A DNA stretch of 64,000 nucleotides from Dyella sp. 2HG41-7 (GCF_021390675.1 NZ_JAJEJV010000004.1:1612001-1676000); one strand, 5' to 3'; positions 43,439-52,103 are shown, counted from the stretch's first letter. Translations and numbers: made by a program. Notes: generated from the sequence alone by a model not told the origin.

Positions 43439-44371
43439 ATGACACGTCAAACCGTCTCCACGCATCGCCGTTCGTCGAACCACGCCTTCAAACTCGGCGC
43501 CGTACGCCTGGGTTTCGCCGTCGGCGGTCGCATCGCGCCCACGCGCACCGTCGATCGCGCCGCGCGTTTATTCGCCACGCCCTTCGCCAGCAGTCGCATT
43601 CGCGCAAACGCCGCCAAGCCCGATAGCGACATGCAACGCGGCGAACTGCGCATTCGCGGCGAAACCATCACCACGTACGTGTGGGGCGATCCAAAAACGC
43701 AACCTTATGTGTTGCTCGTACACGGCTGGTCCAGCTTCGGTCTTCGCTATTTGCCGTGGATCGAAAAACTCCGCGCGCTCGGTTTCGCCGTCGTCACGTT
43801 CGATCAACCCGGCCACGGCGCAAGCACTGGCAAGCTCTGCACGCTGCCCGATTTCATCGCCACCATCCGCGCCATCGGTAAGCATTTTGGCCACGCCGCG
43901 CTGGCCATCGGCCACTCCATGGGCGGTGCTGCCGTTGCCTTGGCGCAAGACGAAAACTGGAGCGCCGATCGCCTGGTGTTGATTGCCCCCGCCGCCGATA
44001 TTGAAGCCGCCGCGAATCGCTTTATGCGCTTCGTACATCTCGGCCAGCATTTGAAAGAACCGTTCCTCACCTGGTACCACCAACGCACCGGCATCCATGC
44101 GCGCGAGCTGCAAGTGCATCACCATGTGCCGTCGCTTGGTCAACCCGGTTTGGTGGTGCACGATCTGGACGATCACGAAGTGCCGTGGGAAGAGGGCGAA
44201 CGCTATGCGCGTTATTGGCCCGGCTCGCGTCTGCTGACCACGCAAGGCTTAGGTCATCACCGCATTTTGGATGCAGCGGAAGTTATCGACGCAACGCTTG
44301 CTTTTGTGCGCGGCGAAAACGTCGGCGATCGCATCGTCGCATCGCCCAACTTGCCGTTCGGGCTCGCCTAG
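43439..44371 (+). CDS. Alpha/beta hydrolase
   Basis: A 310-residue hydrolase with nucleophile elbow AIGHSMGGAAVAL, oxyanion segment LLVHGWSSFGLRY, acid region HDLDDHEVPWEEGERYA and catalytic histidine in TQGLGHHRILD. The N-terminal 60 residues are basic and not signal-like. The family covers esterases, lipases and related enzymes; the substrate is unknown. The ATG at 43439 has CAGGAG upstream. It follows the TetR gene in an operon-like arrangement. Confidence 0.86.
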   Translation: MTRQTVSTHRRSSNHAFKLGAVRLGFAVGGRIAPTRTVDRAARLFATPFASSRIRANAAKPDSDMQRGELRIRGETITTYVWGDPKTQPYVLLVHGWSSFGLRYLPWIEKLRALGFAVVTFDQPGHGASTGKLCTLPDFIATIRAIGKHFGHAALAIGHSMGGAAVALAQDENWSADRLVLIAPAADIEAAANRFMRFVHLGQHLKEPFLTWYHQRTGIHARELQVHHHVPSLGQPGLVVHDLDDHEVPWEEGERYARYWPGSRLLTTQGLGHHRILDAAEVIDATLAFVRGENVGDRIVASPNLPFGLA

Positions 44372-44412
44372 AAATCTCCAACCACACATCGCAGCCCCAA
44401 AAAAACCTCACA

Positions 44413-44436
44413 TCACCCCGGCCTTCGCCGGGGTGA
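44413..44436. repeat. Palindromic repeat, family B
   Basis: TCACCCCGGC / GCCGGGGTGA, a perfect 10-bp stem with CTTC loop, related to the arms of the element at 32213. It lies in the 276-bp gap before icmF. Confidence 0.8.
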
Positions 44437-44647
44437 CGCGAGGTAAGAGGGTGCGCAGGAGAGGGAGGCAGCCACTTCAAGGCATCCACTACGCCCCGCT
44501 ATACGTCTCCGAATCCCACACCTATTACAACGTCGTCACCATCCCGCCGCGCCGCCACGCCCACGCCGCAATCCCGCCACCACCCGCGCGCTTAACAGGC
44601 AACCCCACTAGAATGGTCGGCTCAGAACACCTGTTCTCGGAGTCCCC

Positions 44648-47600
44648 ATGAGTTCCCCCGCCAAGCACGTCCCTGCCACCGCTGCGCAGGCCGAAACCAC
44701 TCCGCTGCGTTTCGTCACCGCCGCCAGCCTGTTCGACGGCCACGATGCAGCCATCAACATCATGCGTCGCATCATTCAGTCGCAGGGTGCGGAAGTCATT
44801 CACCTGGGCCACAACCGCTCGGTGGAAGACGTGGTTCGTGCTGCACTGCAAGAAGACGCCGACGCCATCGCGCTGTCCTCCTACCAGGGCGGCCACGTCG
44901 AGTACTTCAAGTACATGGTGGACATGCTGAAAGAGAAGGGCGCCGCGCACGTTCGCGTGTTCGGCGGCGGCGGCGGCACCATCACGCCGGAAGAAATCCG
45001 CGAGCTGCAAGCCTACGGCGTGGAGCGCATCTACCACCCCAACGACGGCATGAAGCTCGGCCTCGCCGAGATGATCGAAGACGTCATGCACCGCGCCGGC
45101 AACGCCGCCGCCAAGCGTGAGCAGAACGACGACGTCGTCCCCGGCATCATCAGCATCGATGACGAAATCAGCATCGGCCACATGCTGTCCGCCATCGAAG
45201 AAGGCAAAGTCAGCGACACCGAACTCGCGCGCCTGCGCAAAGAGTGGTCGCTCGCCGGCAAACATACCCCCGTGCTCGGCATGACCGGCACCGGCGGCGC
45301 CGGCAAATCCTCCGTGGTGGATGAATTGCTGCTGCGCTTCCTGCACGCCTTCCCGCAGATGCGCATCGCCGTGCTCGCCGTCGATCCCACGCGTCGCCGC
45401 AGCGGCGGCGCCTTGCTCGGCGACCGCATTCGTATGAACGCGCTGCGCAGCCATCGCGTCTACATGCGCTCCATGGCCACGCGTCGTCAAAACGCCGCCA
45501 CCAACGAAGTGCTGCACGACTGCATCAACTTCCTCAAAGCGCAGCCGTATGACTTGGTGATCGTAGAAACCGCCGGCATCGGCCAAAGCGATTCGGAAAT
45601 CGTCGACCTCGTCGACTTCCCCGTCTACGTAATGACCAGCGACTACGGCGCCGCCAGCCAGCTCGAAAAAATCGACATGATCGATTTCGCCGAACTCGTG
45701 GTGCTCAACAAATTCGACAAACGTGGCGCAGAAGACGCGCTGCGCGACGTGCGCAAACAATGGAAGCGCAACCGCACCGCCTTCACCCTCAAAGACGAAG
45801 ACGTGCCGGTGTATCCCACCATCGCCAGCCAGTTCAACGATCCAGGCGTCACTTGGATGTTCACCAACCTGTGCCGCCTGCTGCAAAACAAGCTGGCCGC
45901 CAAAGGCAGCGATCACACCGCCGAGTCGCCCAACTGCGATTTCAAGCCGAGCCTCGACACCTCCCTCAAAGAACCCCGCGCCACCGTGCTCATCCCCGGC
46001 GCGCGCGTGCGCTACCTCGCCGAAATCGCCGAACAAGGCCGCGGCATCAACAGCGAAATCGAACGCGAAGCCGAATTCGCCAGCAAAGCGCAGCACTACT
46101 ACGAATCGCTGAAAGAACTCGGCGACGACAAACTCCCGCAAACGCTGGAGCGCTACGACCACGAAGCCACGCACGACGCCAACGCCGATCGCACGCTGCT
46201 CGTACTGCGCCAACGCTACAACGCAGCATTGCGCGAACTCAGCCACGAAGCCCTGCACCTGCTGCGCGACTGGCCCAAGCTGTACAAATCCGTCACCGAA
46301 GACGTCAACGAATACAAAGTGCGCGACAAAGTGATCCGCGTCGAGAACTACCGCGAATCGCTCAGCCACCAAAAAATTCCGAAAGTCGCGCCGCCCAAAA
46401 CCAAAGACTGGGGCGACCAGCTGCGCTTCCTCATGCGCGAAAACCTACCAGGCCATTACCCGTACACCGGCGGCGTGTATCCCTATCGCCGCACCGGGGA
46501 AGATCCCACCCGCATGTTCGCGGGCGAGGGCACGCCCGAGCGCACCAACCGCCGCTTCCATTATCTAAGCCAGGGCGGCGCCGCCACGCGCCTCTCCACC
46601 GCGTTCGACTCCGTCACCCTGTACGGTGAAGACCCCGCGCCGCGCCCGGATATCTACGGCAAAATCGGCAACTCCGGCGTCAACGTCGCCACGCTCGACG
46701 ATATGAAGAAGCTGTACTCCGGCTTCGATCTCAGCGCGCCCACCAGTTCCGTCTCCATGACCATCAACGGCCCCGCGCCGATCATCCTCGCGATGTTTAT
46801 GAACACCGCGATCGATCAGAACGTGGAGAAATACCTCAAGGCCGACGACGCCCGCTGGGCCGCCGCGCAAAAGCGTATCGACGAACTCTTCGCCGGCAAA
46901 AAGCGCCCCACGTACTCCGGCGATCTGCCCAAAGGCAACGAAGGTCTTGGCCTAAGTTTGCTCGGCGTTTCCGGCGATCAACTCGTCGACGCGCAAACCT
47001 ACGCACGCATTAAAGAAGAAACCCTGCAAACCGTGCGCGGCACCGTGCAGGCCGACATCCTGAAAGAAGACCAGGCGCAAAACACCTGCATCTTCAGCAC
47101 CGAATTCGCGCTGCGCATGATGGGCGACATCCAGCAATACTTTGTCGACCACAAAGTGCGCAACTTCTATTCGGTATCCATTTCCGGTTATCACATCGCC
47201 GAAGCCGGCGCCAACCCGATCAGCCAGCTCGCCTTTACCCTCAGCAACGGTTTCACCATCGTTGAGTACTACCTCGCGCGCGGCATGAACATCGACGACT
47301 TCGCGCCGAATCTAAGCTTCTTCTTCTCCAACGGCATGGACCCGGAGTACACCGTTATCGGTCGCGTCGCCCGCCGCATCTGGGCGCGCGCCATGCGTGA
47401 GCGTTACGGCGCCAGCGCACGCAGTCAGATGATGAAGTACCACATCCAAACCTCAGGCCGTTCCCTGCACGCGCAAGAAATCCAGTTCAACGACATCCGC
47501 ACCACGCTGCAAGCGTTGTATGCGCTGTTCGACAACTGCAACAGCCTGCACACCAACGCCTACGACGAAGCCATCACCACGCCCACCGAAGAAAGCGTGC

Positions 47601-48139
47601 GCCGCGCCGTAGCCATCCAGATGATCATCAACAAAGAACTCGGCCTCAACTTCAACGAAAACCCCTGGCAAGGCAGCCACATCGTCGATGCGCTAACGGA
47701 TATCGTGGAAGAGGCCGTCTATAAAGAATTCGAGGCCATCAGCGAACGCGGCGGCGTGCTCGGCGCCATGGACACCATGTACCAGCGCGGCAAGATTCAA
47801 GAAGAATCCATGTACTACGAGCAAAAGAAACACGACGGCAGTTTGCCACTCATCGGCGTCAACACCTTCCTCCCCAAAGACCACGGCGGCGAAATCGCCA
47901 CCGAAATCGAACTCATTCGTTCGACGGAAGAAGAGAAAGGTCAGCAGATCGACAACGTGCAGGCGTATGGTAAAGCACGTAACTCGCTGGCGCCGGAAAG
48001 CCTCAAAACGCTACAGAACACAGCGCGCGAGCGGAAGAACGTGTTTGAGCAGTTGATGGAGGCGGTGAAGTACAACTCGTTGGGGCAGATTTCCCATGCG
48101 CTTTATGATGTAGGTGGGGAATATCGTCGAAATATGTAA
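44648..48139 (+). CDS. icmF: Fused acyl-CoA mutase IcmF (cobalamin-dependent isobutyryl/isovaleryl-CoA mutase)
   Basis: A 1163-residue fusion. An N-terminal B12-binding domain has [15 protein letters not shown] near residue 30. A MeaI/ArgK-like GTPase chaperone carries the P-loop GTGGAGKSS near residue 215 and [16 protein letters not shown]-terminal catalytic mutase barrel follows ([53 protein letters not shown]). It interconverts isobutyryl-CoA and n-butyryl-CoA, and in some bacteria isovaleryl-CoA and pivalyl-CoA, with adenosylcobalamin. The gene fits the branched-chain acyl-CoA theme of the window. CGGAG lies just before the ATG. A terminator follows. Confidence 0.94.
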   Translation: MSSPAKHVPATAAQAETTPLRFVTAASLFDGHDAAINIMRRIIQSQGAEVIHLGHNRSVEDVVRAALQEDADAIALSSYQGGHVEYFKYMVDMLKEKGAAHVRVFGGGGGTITPEEIRELQAYGVERIYHPNDGMKLGLAEMIEDVMHRAGNAAAKREQNDDVVPGIISIDDEISIGHMLSAIEEGKVSDTELARLRKEWSLAGKHTPVLGMTGTGGAGKSSVVDELLLRFLHAFPQMRIAVLAVDPTRRRSGGALLGDRIRMNALRSHRVYMRSMATRRQNAATNEVLHDCINFLKAQPYDLVIVETAGIGQSDSEIVDLVDFPVYVMTSDYGAASQLEKIDMIDFAELVVLNKFDKRGAEDALRDVRKQWKRNRTAFTLKDEDVPVYPTIASQFNDPGVTWMFTNLCRLLQNKLAAKGSDHTAESPNCDFKPSLDTSLKEPRATVLIPGARVRYLAEIAEQGRGINSEIEREAEFASKAQHYYESLKELGDDKLPQTLERYDHEATHDANADRTLLVLRQRYNAALRELSHEALHLLRDWPKLYKSVTEDVNEYKVRDKVIRVENYRESLSHQKIPKVAPPKTKDWGDQLRFLMRENLPGHYPYTGGVYPYRRTGEDPTRMFAGEGTPERTNRRFHYLSQGGAATRLSTAFDSVTLYGEDPAPRPDIYGKIGNSGVNVATLDDMKKLYSGFDLSAPTSSVSMTINGPAPIILAMFMNTAIDQNVEKYLKADDARWAAAQKRIDELFAGKKRPTYSGDLPKGNEGLGLSLLGVSGDQLVDAQTYARIKEETLQTVRGTVQADILKEDQAQNTCIFSTEFALRMMGDIQQYFVDHKVRNFYSVSISGYHIAEAGANPISQLAFTLSNGFTIVEYYLARGMNIDDFAPNLSFFFSNGMDPEYTVIGRVARRIWARAMRERYGASARSQMMKYHIQTSGRSLHAQEIQFNDIRTTLQALYALFDNCNSLHTNAYDEAITTPTEESVRRAVAIQMIINKELGLNFNENPWQGSHIVDALTDIVEEAVYKEFEAISERGGVLGAMDTMYQRGKIQEESMYYEQKKHDGSLPLIGVNTFLPKDHGGEIATEIELIRSTEEEKGQQIDNVQAYGKARNSLAPESLKTLQNTARERKNVFEQLMEAVKYNSLGQISHALYDVGGEYRRNM

Positions 48140-48170
48140 CTGAGCGACAATTGATTATATTGTTGACAAC

Positions 48171-48200
48171 AAAAAGCCCGCAGATCCGCGGGCTTTTTTT
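48171..48200 (+). terminator. Rho-independent terminator of icmF
   Basis: AAAAAGCCCGC / GCGGGCTTTTT, an 11-bp stem with a 6-base loop and T-run, about 30 bp after the icmF stop. It marks the edge between core sequence and the AT-richer accessory region. Confidence 0.9.
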
Positions 48201-48330
48201 GCAGGTATTCAATCTCTTTTCGGATGCCGTTACTTTTGTGCATCTCTTTTTTGCATTTACACAATTAGATGCGATTTAGCAGCGCGAAAGCTCAAGCGAT
48301 ATTGTTAATTGTTGGTCTGCGGCATTTAAA

Positions 48331-48807
48331 TTAAGGTGACCGCCGAGCTTCAAATGTTCGAAGTAGAACAGATGCAAATGAAAGATAATCCAGGCACAGA
48401 TCAATAGAGTCCGTTCTTATGTCATGGCCCCGCGGGTTGCGTATTGCCGACATCGATCCAGCAAAGACGTACCTGAATCCCATTTGTTCGTCTTTGTCAC
48501 TTGTTGTCAAAAGGTCATTCAATTTGATTTTCGGGTTGGCTTCATTGAATGCAGCCATCATGAGCTTATAGCCGCTGTCCTGTATGCCGGATACGTCTTT
48601 GACCTTGTTGTCCAAAAGCTTGAATGCTTCGAAAGTCGCCTGCGAATAATGGCCATCGTCAAATAGCTTGAGTGACACCGTCGCGATATCTGGATGGACA
48701 TTGCGTTCATCGAATGGATGGGCATCGCGAGATGATTGCGGCGTGCGAAAGCCTATATGCCTTGCACTCCGCGCGATGCGTTCAAATGATGAGAATGGAT
48801 TAGTCAT
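48331..48807 (-). CDS. TIGR02391-family protein (Ymh-like)
   Basis: A 158-residue protein. The C-terminal two thirds (HPDIATVSLKLFDDGHYSQA, AFKLLDNKVKDVSGIQDSGY, FAGSMSAIRNPRGHD, YLSFASVLLRTFE) match the TIGR02391 pattern. These proteins are small, helical and often found in mobile or defence-type loci, with distant similarity to abortive-infection-like nucleotide-binding folds. The N-terminal 30 residues are basic and less conserved. The start overlaps the DUF5343 gene by eight bases, so the two are coupled. Base composition is visibly more AT-rich than the flanking core. Function unknown. Confidence 0.76.
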   Translation of the reverse strand: MTNPFSSFERIARSARHIGFRTPQSSRDAHPFDERNVHPDIATVSLKLFDDGHYSQATFEAFKLLDNKVKDVSGIQDSGYKLMMAAFNEANPKIKLNDLLTTSDKDEQMGFRYVFAGSMSAIRNPRGHDIRTDSIDLCLDYLSFASVLLRTFEARRSP

Positions 48808-49465
48808 TTAGTAAATTGGCTTTCATGCTTTTGAAGATGTTGTCGTATGTCTCTGCGCTGGCTTCCGCCGGTAGATTGATTTCAATACGTACCGTAAGCG
48901 CCATGTCTTTTTTGTTAGTATTTTCCTGCGTCGTGGTATTCACTACGGTAGGTTTGCTGGCCGATTTGGTTGTTTTTGCGTTTGACGATTTGGTAGGCGT
49001 CTTTGAAGTCTTGTTGTTTTTAGTACCTGGCGCATTGGCTTGTTCATAACCCGCAAGTCCGCGAAATGCTTGAAACACGCCTGCTTGACGAGTGCCGATC
49101 ACGTCGCTGGTTTTATCCGTGCTTCGGAAATATCCGATGAGTTCATCCTTGGATATGGTCCATGCGTCGTTGCCACGTAAATCGAACAGATCTTTATATG
49201 CTTCTCGAACCAGGCCTTGAAACGCGCTTTTGAATGCTTCTTCATCATGTGTAGTCAATACACTATGACCCCGATCAGTCCTCTTGCTCTCTTCATCTAT
49301 AATTCCAATGAATTGAAGAGCATTGATTACGTAGCTTTCATTTTGGGGTGCAATGCCTAGCTTTTTCACTGTGTCTGAGTTTACGACCGCAGGGAAATTT
49401 TTTCTGAGAAAGCCAATCATTTGTGTAATGTTGCCGGCGCCAGAGATATACGGATGCGTTGCCAT
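48800..49465 (-). CDS. DUF5343-domain protein
   Basis: A 221-residue protein. Residues 1-140 form a DUF5343-type helical/winged-helix region (MATHPYISGAGNITQMIGFL, FKSAFQGLVREAYKDLFDLR, VIGTRQAGVFQAFRGLAGY). A lysine/serine/threonine-rich linker of about 50 residues follows, then a compact C-terminal module (ALTVRIEINLPAEASAETYD). That module resembles the C-terminus of the next gene upstream at 49525. GAGGAA lies seven bases before the ATG. Middle gene of the accessory three-gene set. Function unknown; DNA binding is plausible from the fold type but not shown. Confidence 0.76.
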   Translation of the reverse strand: MATHPYISGAGNITQMIGFLRKNFPAVVNSDTVKKLGIAPQNESYVINALQFIGIIDEESKRTDRGHSVLTTHDEEAFKSAFQGLVREAYKDLFDLRGNDAWTISKDELIGYFRSTDKTSDVIGTRQAGVFQAFRGLAGYEQANAPGTKNNKTSKTPTKSSNAKTTKSASKPTVVNTTTQENTNKKDMALTVRIEINLPAEASAETYDNIFKSMKANLLND

Positions 49466-49524
49466 AAATTCCTCGAAAATTATGAGCCTGAGATGATCTG
49501 TGCGATGCCGGCTATGGCTAATTT

Positions 49525-50094
49525 TTAAGTGACCGAAGGGTTAGCCATTGCCTGAACTACGCTTGCTATTTTCTTCGCTTCTGAGGCAGTCAGGTCGAAT
49601 GGCAAGCCTTGGATGTAGATCGTAAGGTCCGCTCTTATCGGAATTGGCAGGATGCTACTAGCCATCGGGCCCGCAACTGCCGAAATCGACTGGCGAGGTG
49701 TGTCGGGGGTGAGGTCTTCTGAAATATTTTTCGGAGAGTTCGCAGTCGTTTTTGGAGATGCTGATGATTTCCGCTCACGTGACTGCACGTTTGGTTTGAA
49801 CGCCAGTGGATTTTTTACGTAGCTCGCAAAGTCATCCAATGCGGATCTAACCCTACTTTTGTAGGTAACTAAGCTATCCGGCGTGTATCCCTTGCCTTGC
49901 AAATGTCCAAATCGTTGCATTACCGCGTCGAGGTCAATTGACGTTACGTCGCGAGATTCTCGCTCATCCAAAATTCCAAGGACTTTACCCACCGCTGCCT
50001 TGCGGGCGCGAGCAGTTGCTGGCGCCATAAGGCCTTTTTGCGCCACATATTGCAGAAAATCGAGCAGCGCCTCACGAGACTTTTGTCCGTCCAT
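49525..50094 (-). CDS. Recombinase core-binding (SAM-like) domain protein without catalytic domain
   Basis: A 189-residue protein. The N-terminal 95 residues look like the helical core-binding domain of tyrosine recombinases (SREALLDFLQYVAQKGLMAP, TSIDLDAVMQRFGHLQGKGY, YKSRVRSALDDFASYV). No catalytic domain with R-H-R-Y residues follows. Instead a serine/proline-rich linker leads to a C-terminal module (RADLTIYIQGLPFDLTASEA). It is probably a DNA-binding or adaptor protein rather than an integrase, or a shortened relic. First gene of the minus-strand set, 59 bp before the DUF5343 gene. Confidence 0.72.
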   Translation of the reverse strand: MDGQKSREALLDFLQYVAQKGLMAPATARARKAAVGKVLGILDERESRDVTSIDLDAVMQRFGHLQGKGYTPDSLVTYKSRVRSALDDFASYVKNPLAFKPNVQSRERKSSASPKTTANSPKNISEDLTPDTPRQSISAVAGPMASSILPIPIRADLTIYIQGLPFDLTASEAKKIASVVQAMANPSVT

Positions 50095-50445
50095 ATGTAT
50101 CTCAATATGTTAAGATGGACAAAAATATACGTGTCCAGTGTCTATCCTGCAAGTGACGACAGATTGAGCTGAAGGTTAGGTTGGGTGGAGGCGCGAAAAA
50201 AAGGGTGCAAAAAAAGGGCAAAAAAGCGGTGGGGGGAAAAAGACAGTACTCTTTCTCGCGCTTTTTTCGCGTCAAACGGCGATCTGGGGGAGGCGGGCGG
50301 AGGTAGTTGCAAAAAAAGGCGGGCGAAAAAAGGGGCAAGAGTGTTTTTAGAGTAGAGAAAGTGCTCTGAATTCCTATCGATTTAGTCGCCCCGGTCCGTG
50401 CAGACTTTGAGCGCGTCTATTACCAGTCAGAGAGAGCTGCCCGCA
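50095..50445. other. AT/GC-skewed repeat-bearing intergenic region
   Basis: 350 bp with alternating poly-A and G-rich tracts and no coding sequence. It contains copy A (50268-50309) of a degenerate 44-bp repeat found again at 52039 and 52166. It should hold the promoter of the three-gene set (minus). A plus-strand promoter for 50446 may also be here. Confidence 0.6.
50268..50309 (+). repeat. 44-bp degenerate repeat, copy A
   Basis: Begins CGCGTCAAACGGCGATCTGG and ends GGCGGAGGTAGTTG. Compare copies at 52039-52080 and 52166-52210, in the same orientation. A core of about CAAGCGGCGATCTG, then a G-rich tract and GGAGRTAGTTG, is shared. Confidence 0.75.
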
Positions 50446-50799
50446 ATGCGTAAGTGGAAAGCAATAGGGATCATTCTGACGATAAGCTTCGTGCACCTTT
50501 GTTGCGTGATTGCGGTGTTTGTCGATCGCGCTGGTCGGTACGAGTGCAACATGGATCTGCCGACCTGTATTACTCCTACTGGTCGTGTGATCGATGCAAT
50601 CTTGGGTGTTCCGTTAAATCAAATTAGCTTCTTGCTTGGCTTGAATCGTGTGTTGCCCTATTTTTCCTTCGGGCTAGTTCTGCTTAATTCTCTTTCGGCG
50701 GGGGCATTCTTCTATTTTGTCGCTTGGCTATTCGTGCGAATCGCAAAAAGGGGGATGCAGTTGATTTTTGGAAAAGAGAAGCGCGGCAAAAATGTGTAA
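50446..50799 (+). CDS. Small membrane protein of unknown function
   Basis: A 117-residue protein with three probable transmembrane helices: AIGIILTISFVHLCCVIAVF near the start, SFLLGLNRVLPYFSFGLVLL in the middle and LSAGAFFYFVAWLFVRIA near the end. A short loop holds two cysteines (ECNMDLPTC) and the C-terminus is lysine-rich (GKEKRGKNV). I do not recognise a family. The ATG at 50446 follows an AGAGAG stretch about 12 bases away; a GTG at 50398 is possible. The gene is alone, AT-rich and within the accessory region. Confidence 0.55.
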   Translation: MRKWKAIGIILTISFVHLCCVIAVFVDRAGRYECNMDLPTCITPTGRVIDAILGVPLNQISFLLGLNRVLPYFSFGLVLLNSLSAGAFFYFVAWLFVRIAKRGMQLIFGKEKRGKNV

Positions 50800-50841
50800 G
50801 AGAGGAGAGCGCTACGGTCCTCTTTGTTCTTTCTAGTTCAC

Positions 50842-50950
50842 CTAATTCGCCCGAACCAAGCCCGAGATTTGCGTAACATGCGCAATGCTCTCCAACACAT
50901 CATTAAGTTGGAAGCTCAAATCAGCAAACAGTTGCCCCACCAGTGATCGG
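50842..50950 (-). pseudogene. Truncated duplicate of the small gene at 52233
   Basis: Reads HRSLVGQLFADLSFQLNDVL and onward to ISGLVRAN, then a stop. This is the last 36 or so codons of the 92-codon gene at 52233-52511, with several substitutions and without the N-terminal half. No start codon or ribosome site precedes it, and the sequence upstream is a GGGGTCAGA-type palindrome. It is a 3' fragment left by duplication or recombination. Confidence 0.85.
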
Positions 50951-50964
50951 TGAAGAGTAAAAAA

Positions 50965-51007
50965 GGGGTCAGAACACTTTTTCATCGACGAAAAATGCTC
51001 TGATCCT
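50965..51007. repeat. Palindromic repeat, family C (GGGGTCAGA type), degenerate
   Basis: GGGGTCAGAACACTTTTTC faces GAAAAATGCTCTGATCC, an imperfect inverted repeat. It belongs to the family with the copies at 52104 and 62974. It lies directly beside the truncated gene copy at 50842. Confidence 0.75.
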
Positions 51008-51049
51008 CTCTTTTCTGTCGCTCATCTATAGAGATAAGGATTTCTGTTC

Positions 51050-51859
51050 GTGACATCACTTCTGGCTTGGCTCTCGGTTGATAGCTCTGGTCCATCCGCT
51101 TTGTATTTCGCGAGCGATAGCCGTATTACCTGGGCTAACTCCGAGGTTTGGAACTCATGTAAAAAGGTGTTTGCTTCTCAGAAAGAACCTGAGATATTCG
51201 CATTCTATGGAGACGTTTTATTTCCATGCCTTGCCCTATCTCAAGTGGTTTCGCTAATTGATGCAGGCGTTTTGTATGCTGGTCATGAGCAGCCAGATGA
51301 AAGGTTCGCAAAAGTCGCTGACTTAGTCGAGCGTCTTTATGATGATTTTCCTGTGGCTCAGAAGTCTGCGTTTTCAATTGTTCATGGCATTAGATCTGGC
51401 TTGCGAAAAGCAAGCCATTTCCATGTCAGCCAGCTTGAGTGCTCTGATGGAGGTAAATTCGATCGGAAATCACTCGCGCTTCCAACGTCCTCTAGCGCAA
51501 TAGCGGCGTTTGGTTCGGGAGCTGTCTACGTCCGGAAGGTCGCAGATCGTTGGAAGAAGTCGGACGTTGGCGGTACGAGTAGATCTATATTTTCCGGCTT
51601 CGTTGAAGCCGTTGTAGAAAGCGAGGACCCGTTTACTGGGGGTATGCCTCAATTTGCGGTCGTTGAACGAAGTTCATGCGGCCAATACATTGGATTTGTC
51701 TCTGGTGGGCATAGGTTTGTTTCTGGAGTTAAAACTCAGACAGAACTAAACCTTATGCAGATCAAGTGGCGCAACGAAGCTTTCGAAATGTGCGACCCAC
51801 TTACAGGGAACTTATTACATGGCGCGCAACGGCAGCCGAGGCCAAAAAATGTTGGTTGA
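51050..51859 (+). CDS. Predicted proteasome-like Ntn hydrolase
   Basis: A 269-residue protein. The N-terminus MTSLLAWLSVDSSGPSALYF is followed by ASDSRITW and KKVFASQ, then FYGDVLFP. If the initiator methionine is removed, Thr-1 leads; the ASDSR aspartate and the lysine before VFAS then fall where proteasome beta subunits and HslV keep D17 and K33, and GDV where the oxyanion glycine lies. This is the order of an Ntn-hydrolase active site. The C-terminal half (GGMPQFAVVERSSCGQYIGF) is unlike proteasome subunits. The GTG start follows AAGGA. It is alone, AT-rich, with no obvious partner. Confidence 0.68.
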   Translation: MTSLLAWLSVDSSGPSALYFASDSRITWANSEVWNSCKKVFASQKEPEIFAFYGDVLFPCLALSQVVSLIDAGVLYAGHEQPDERFAKVADLVERLYDDFPVAQKSAFSIVHGIRSGLRKASHFHVSQLECSDGGKFDRKSLALPTSSSAIAAFGSGAVYVRKVADRWKKSDVGGTSRSIFSGFVEAVVESEDPFTGGMPQFAVVERSSCGQYIGFVSGGHRFVSGVKTQTELNLMQIKWRNEAFEMCDPLTGNLLHGAQRQPRPKNVG

Positions 51860-51884
51860 TAGCTCACTAACTTGAACGGAATCG

Positions 51885-51923
51885 ACTCGGTAAAGAACTC
51901 TGGAAAAAAGCTCTTTACCGAGT
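51885..51923. repeat. 12-bp perfect inverted repeat overlapping the tRNA-like 3' end
   Basis: ACTCGGTAAAGA (51885-51896) and TCTTTACCGAGT (51912-51923) pair perfectly around a 15-base loop containing AAAAAA. On the minus strand it follows the tRNA-like sequence and would compete with its acceptor stem. Confidence 0.8.
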
Positions 51924-51986
51924 GGGTTTCGCTCCCACGCCTCCCGCTGATCTGGCGGGCGCTCTGCCTATCTGAGCTACCGGTCT
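51915..51986 (-). tRNA. Degenerate tRNA-like sequence (anticodon GAT), probably a relic
   Basis: On the minus strand a cloverleaf folds: D arm GCTC-AGATAGGCA-GAGC, anticodon arm CCCGC-CAGATCA-GCGGG with GAT at the anticodon position, and T arm GTGGG-AGCGAAA-CCCAC. Defects are a 7-bp acceptor with two mismatches, A instead of U at position 33, a T-loop lacking the TTC start, and no encoded CCA. It looks like a decayed or phage-type tRNA, possibly an old attachment site. The 3' acceptor strand is also part of a 12-bp hairpin (51885-51923). Confidence 0.4.
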
Positions 51987-52038
51987 AAAACGACTTATAG
52001 AAAAAAAAGGCAAGAAAAAAAAGGGGTCAGAACCCTTT

Positions 52039-52080
52039 CTCGCTTCAAGCGGCGGTCTGAGGAAGGGGCGGAGATAGTTG
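52039..52080 (+). repeat. 44-bp degenerate repeat, copy B
   Basis: CTCGCTTCAAGCGGCGGTCTG followed by a G-rich tract and GGAGATAGTTG. Same orientation as copies A (50268) and C (52166). It is preceded by GGGGTCAGAACCC, a half-palindrome of family C. Confidence 0.75.
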
Positions 52081-52103
52081 AGCGCAGCGGCAAAACAGGA
52101 GCA

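Noticed and set aside
44525-46372. 615-codon minus-strand open frame within icmF
   Set aside because: Valine/glycine-rich shadow of the icmF codon pattern; icmF motifs are intact on the other strand.
49525-50094. Functional tyrosine integrase
   Set aside because: Only a core-binding-like N-terminal domain; the catalytic R-H-R-Y domain is missing.
51915-51986. Functional tRNA-Ile
   Set aside because: U33 replaced by A, atypical T-loop, acceptor mismatches and no CCA; kept only as a tRNA-like relic.
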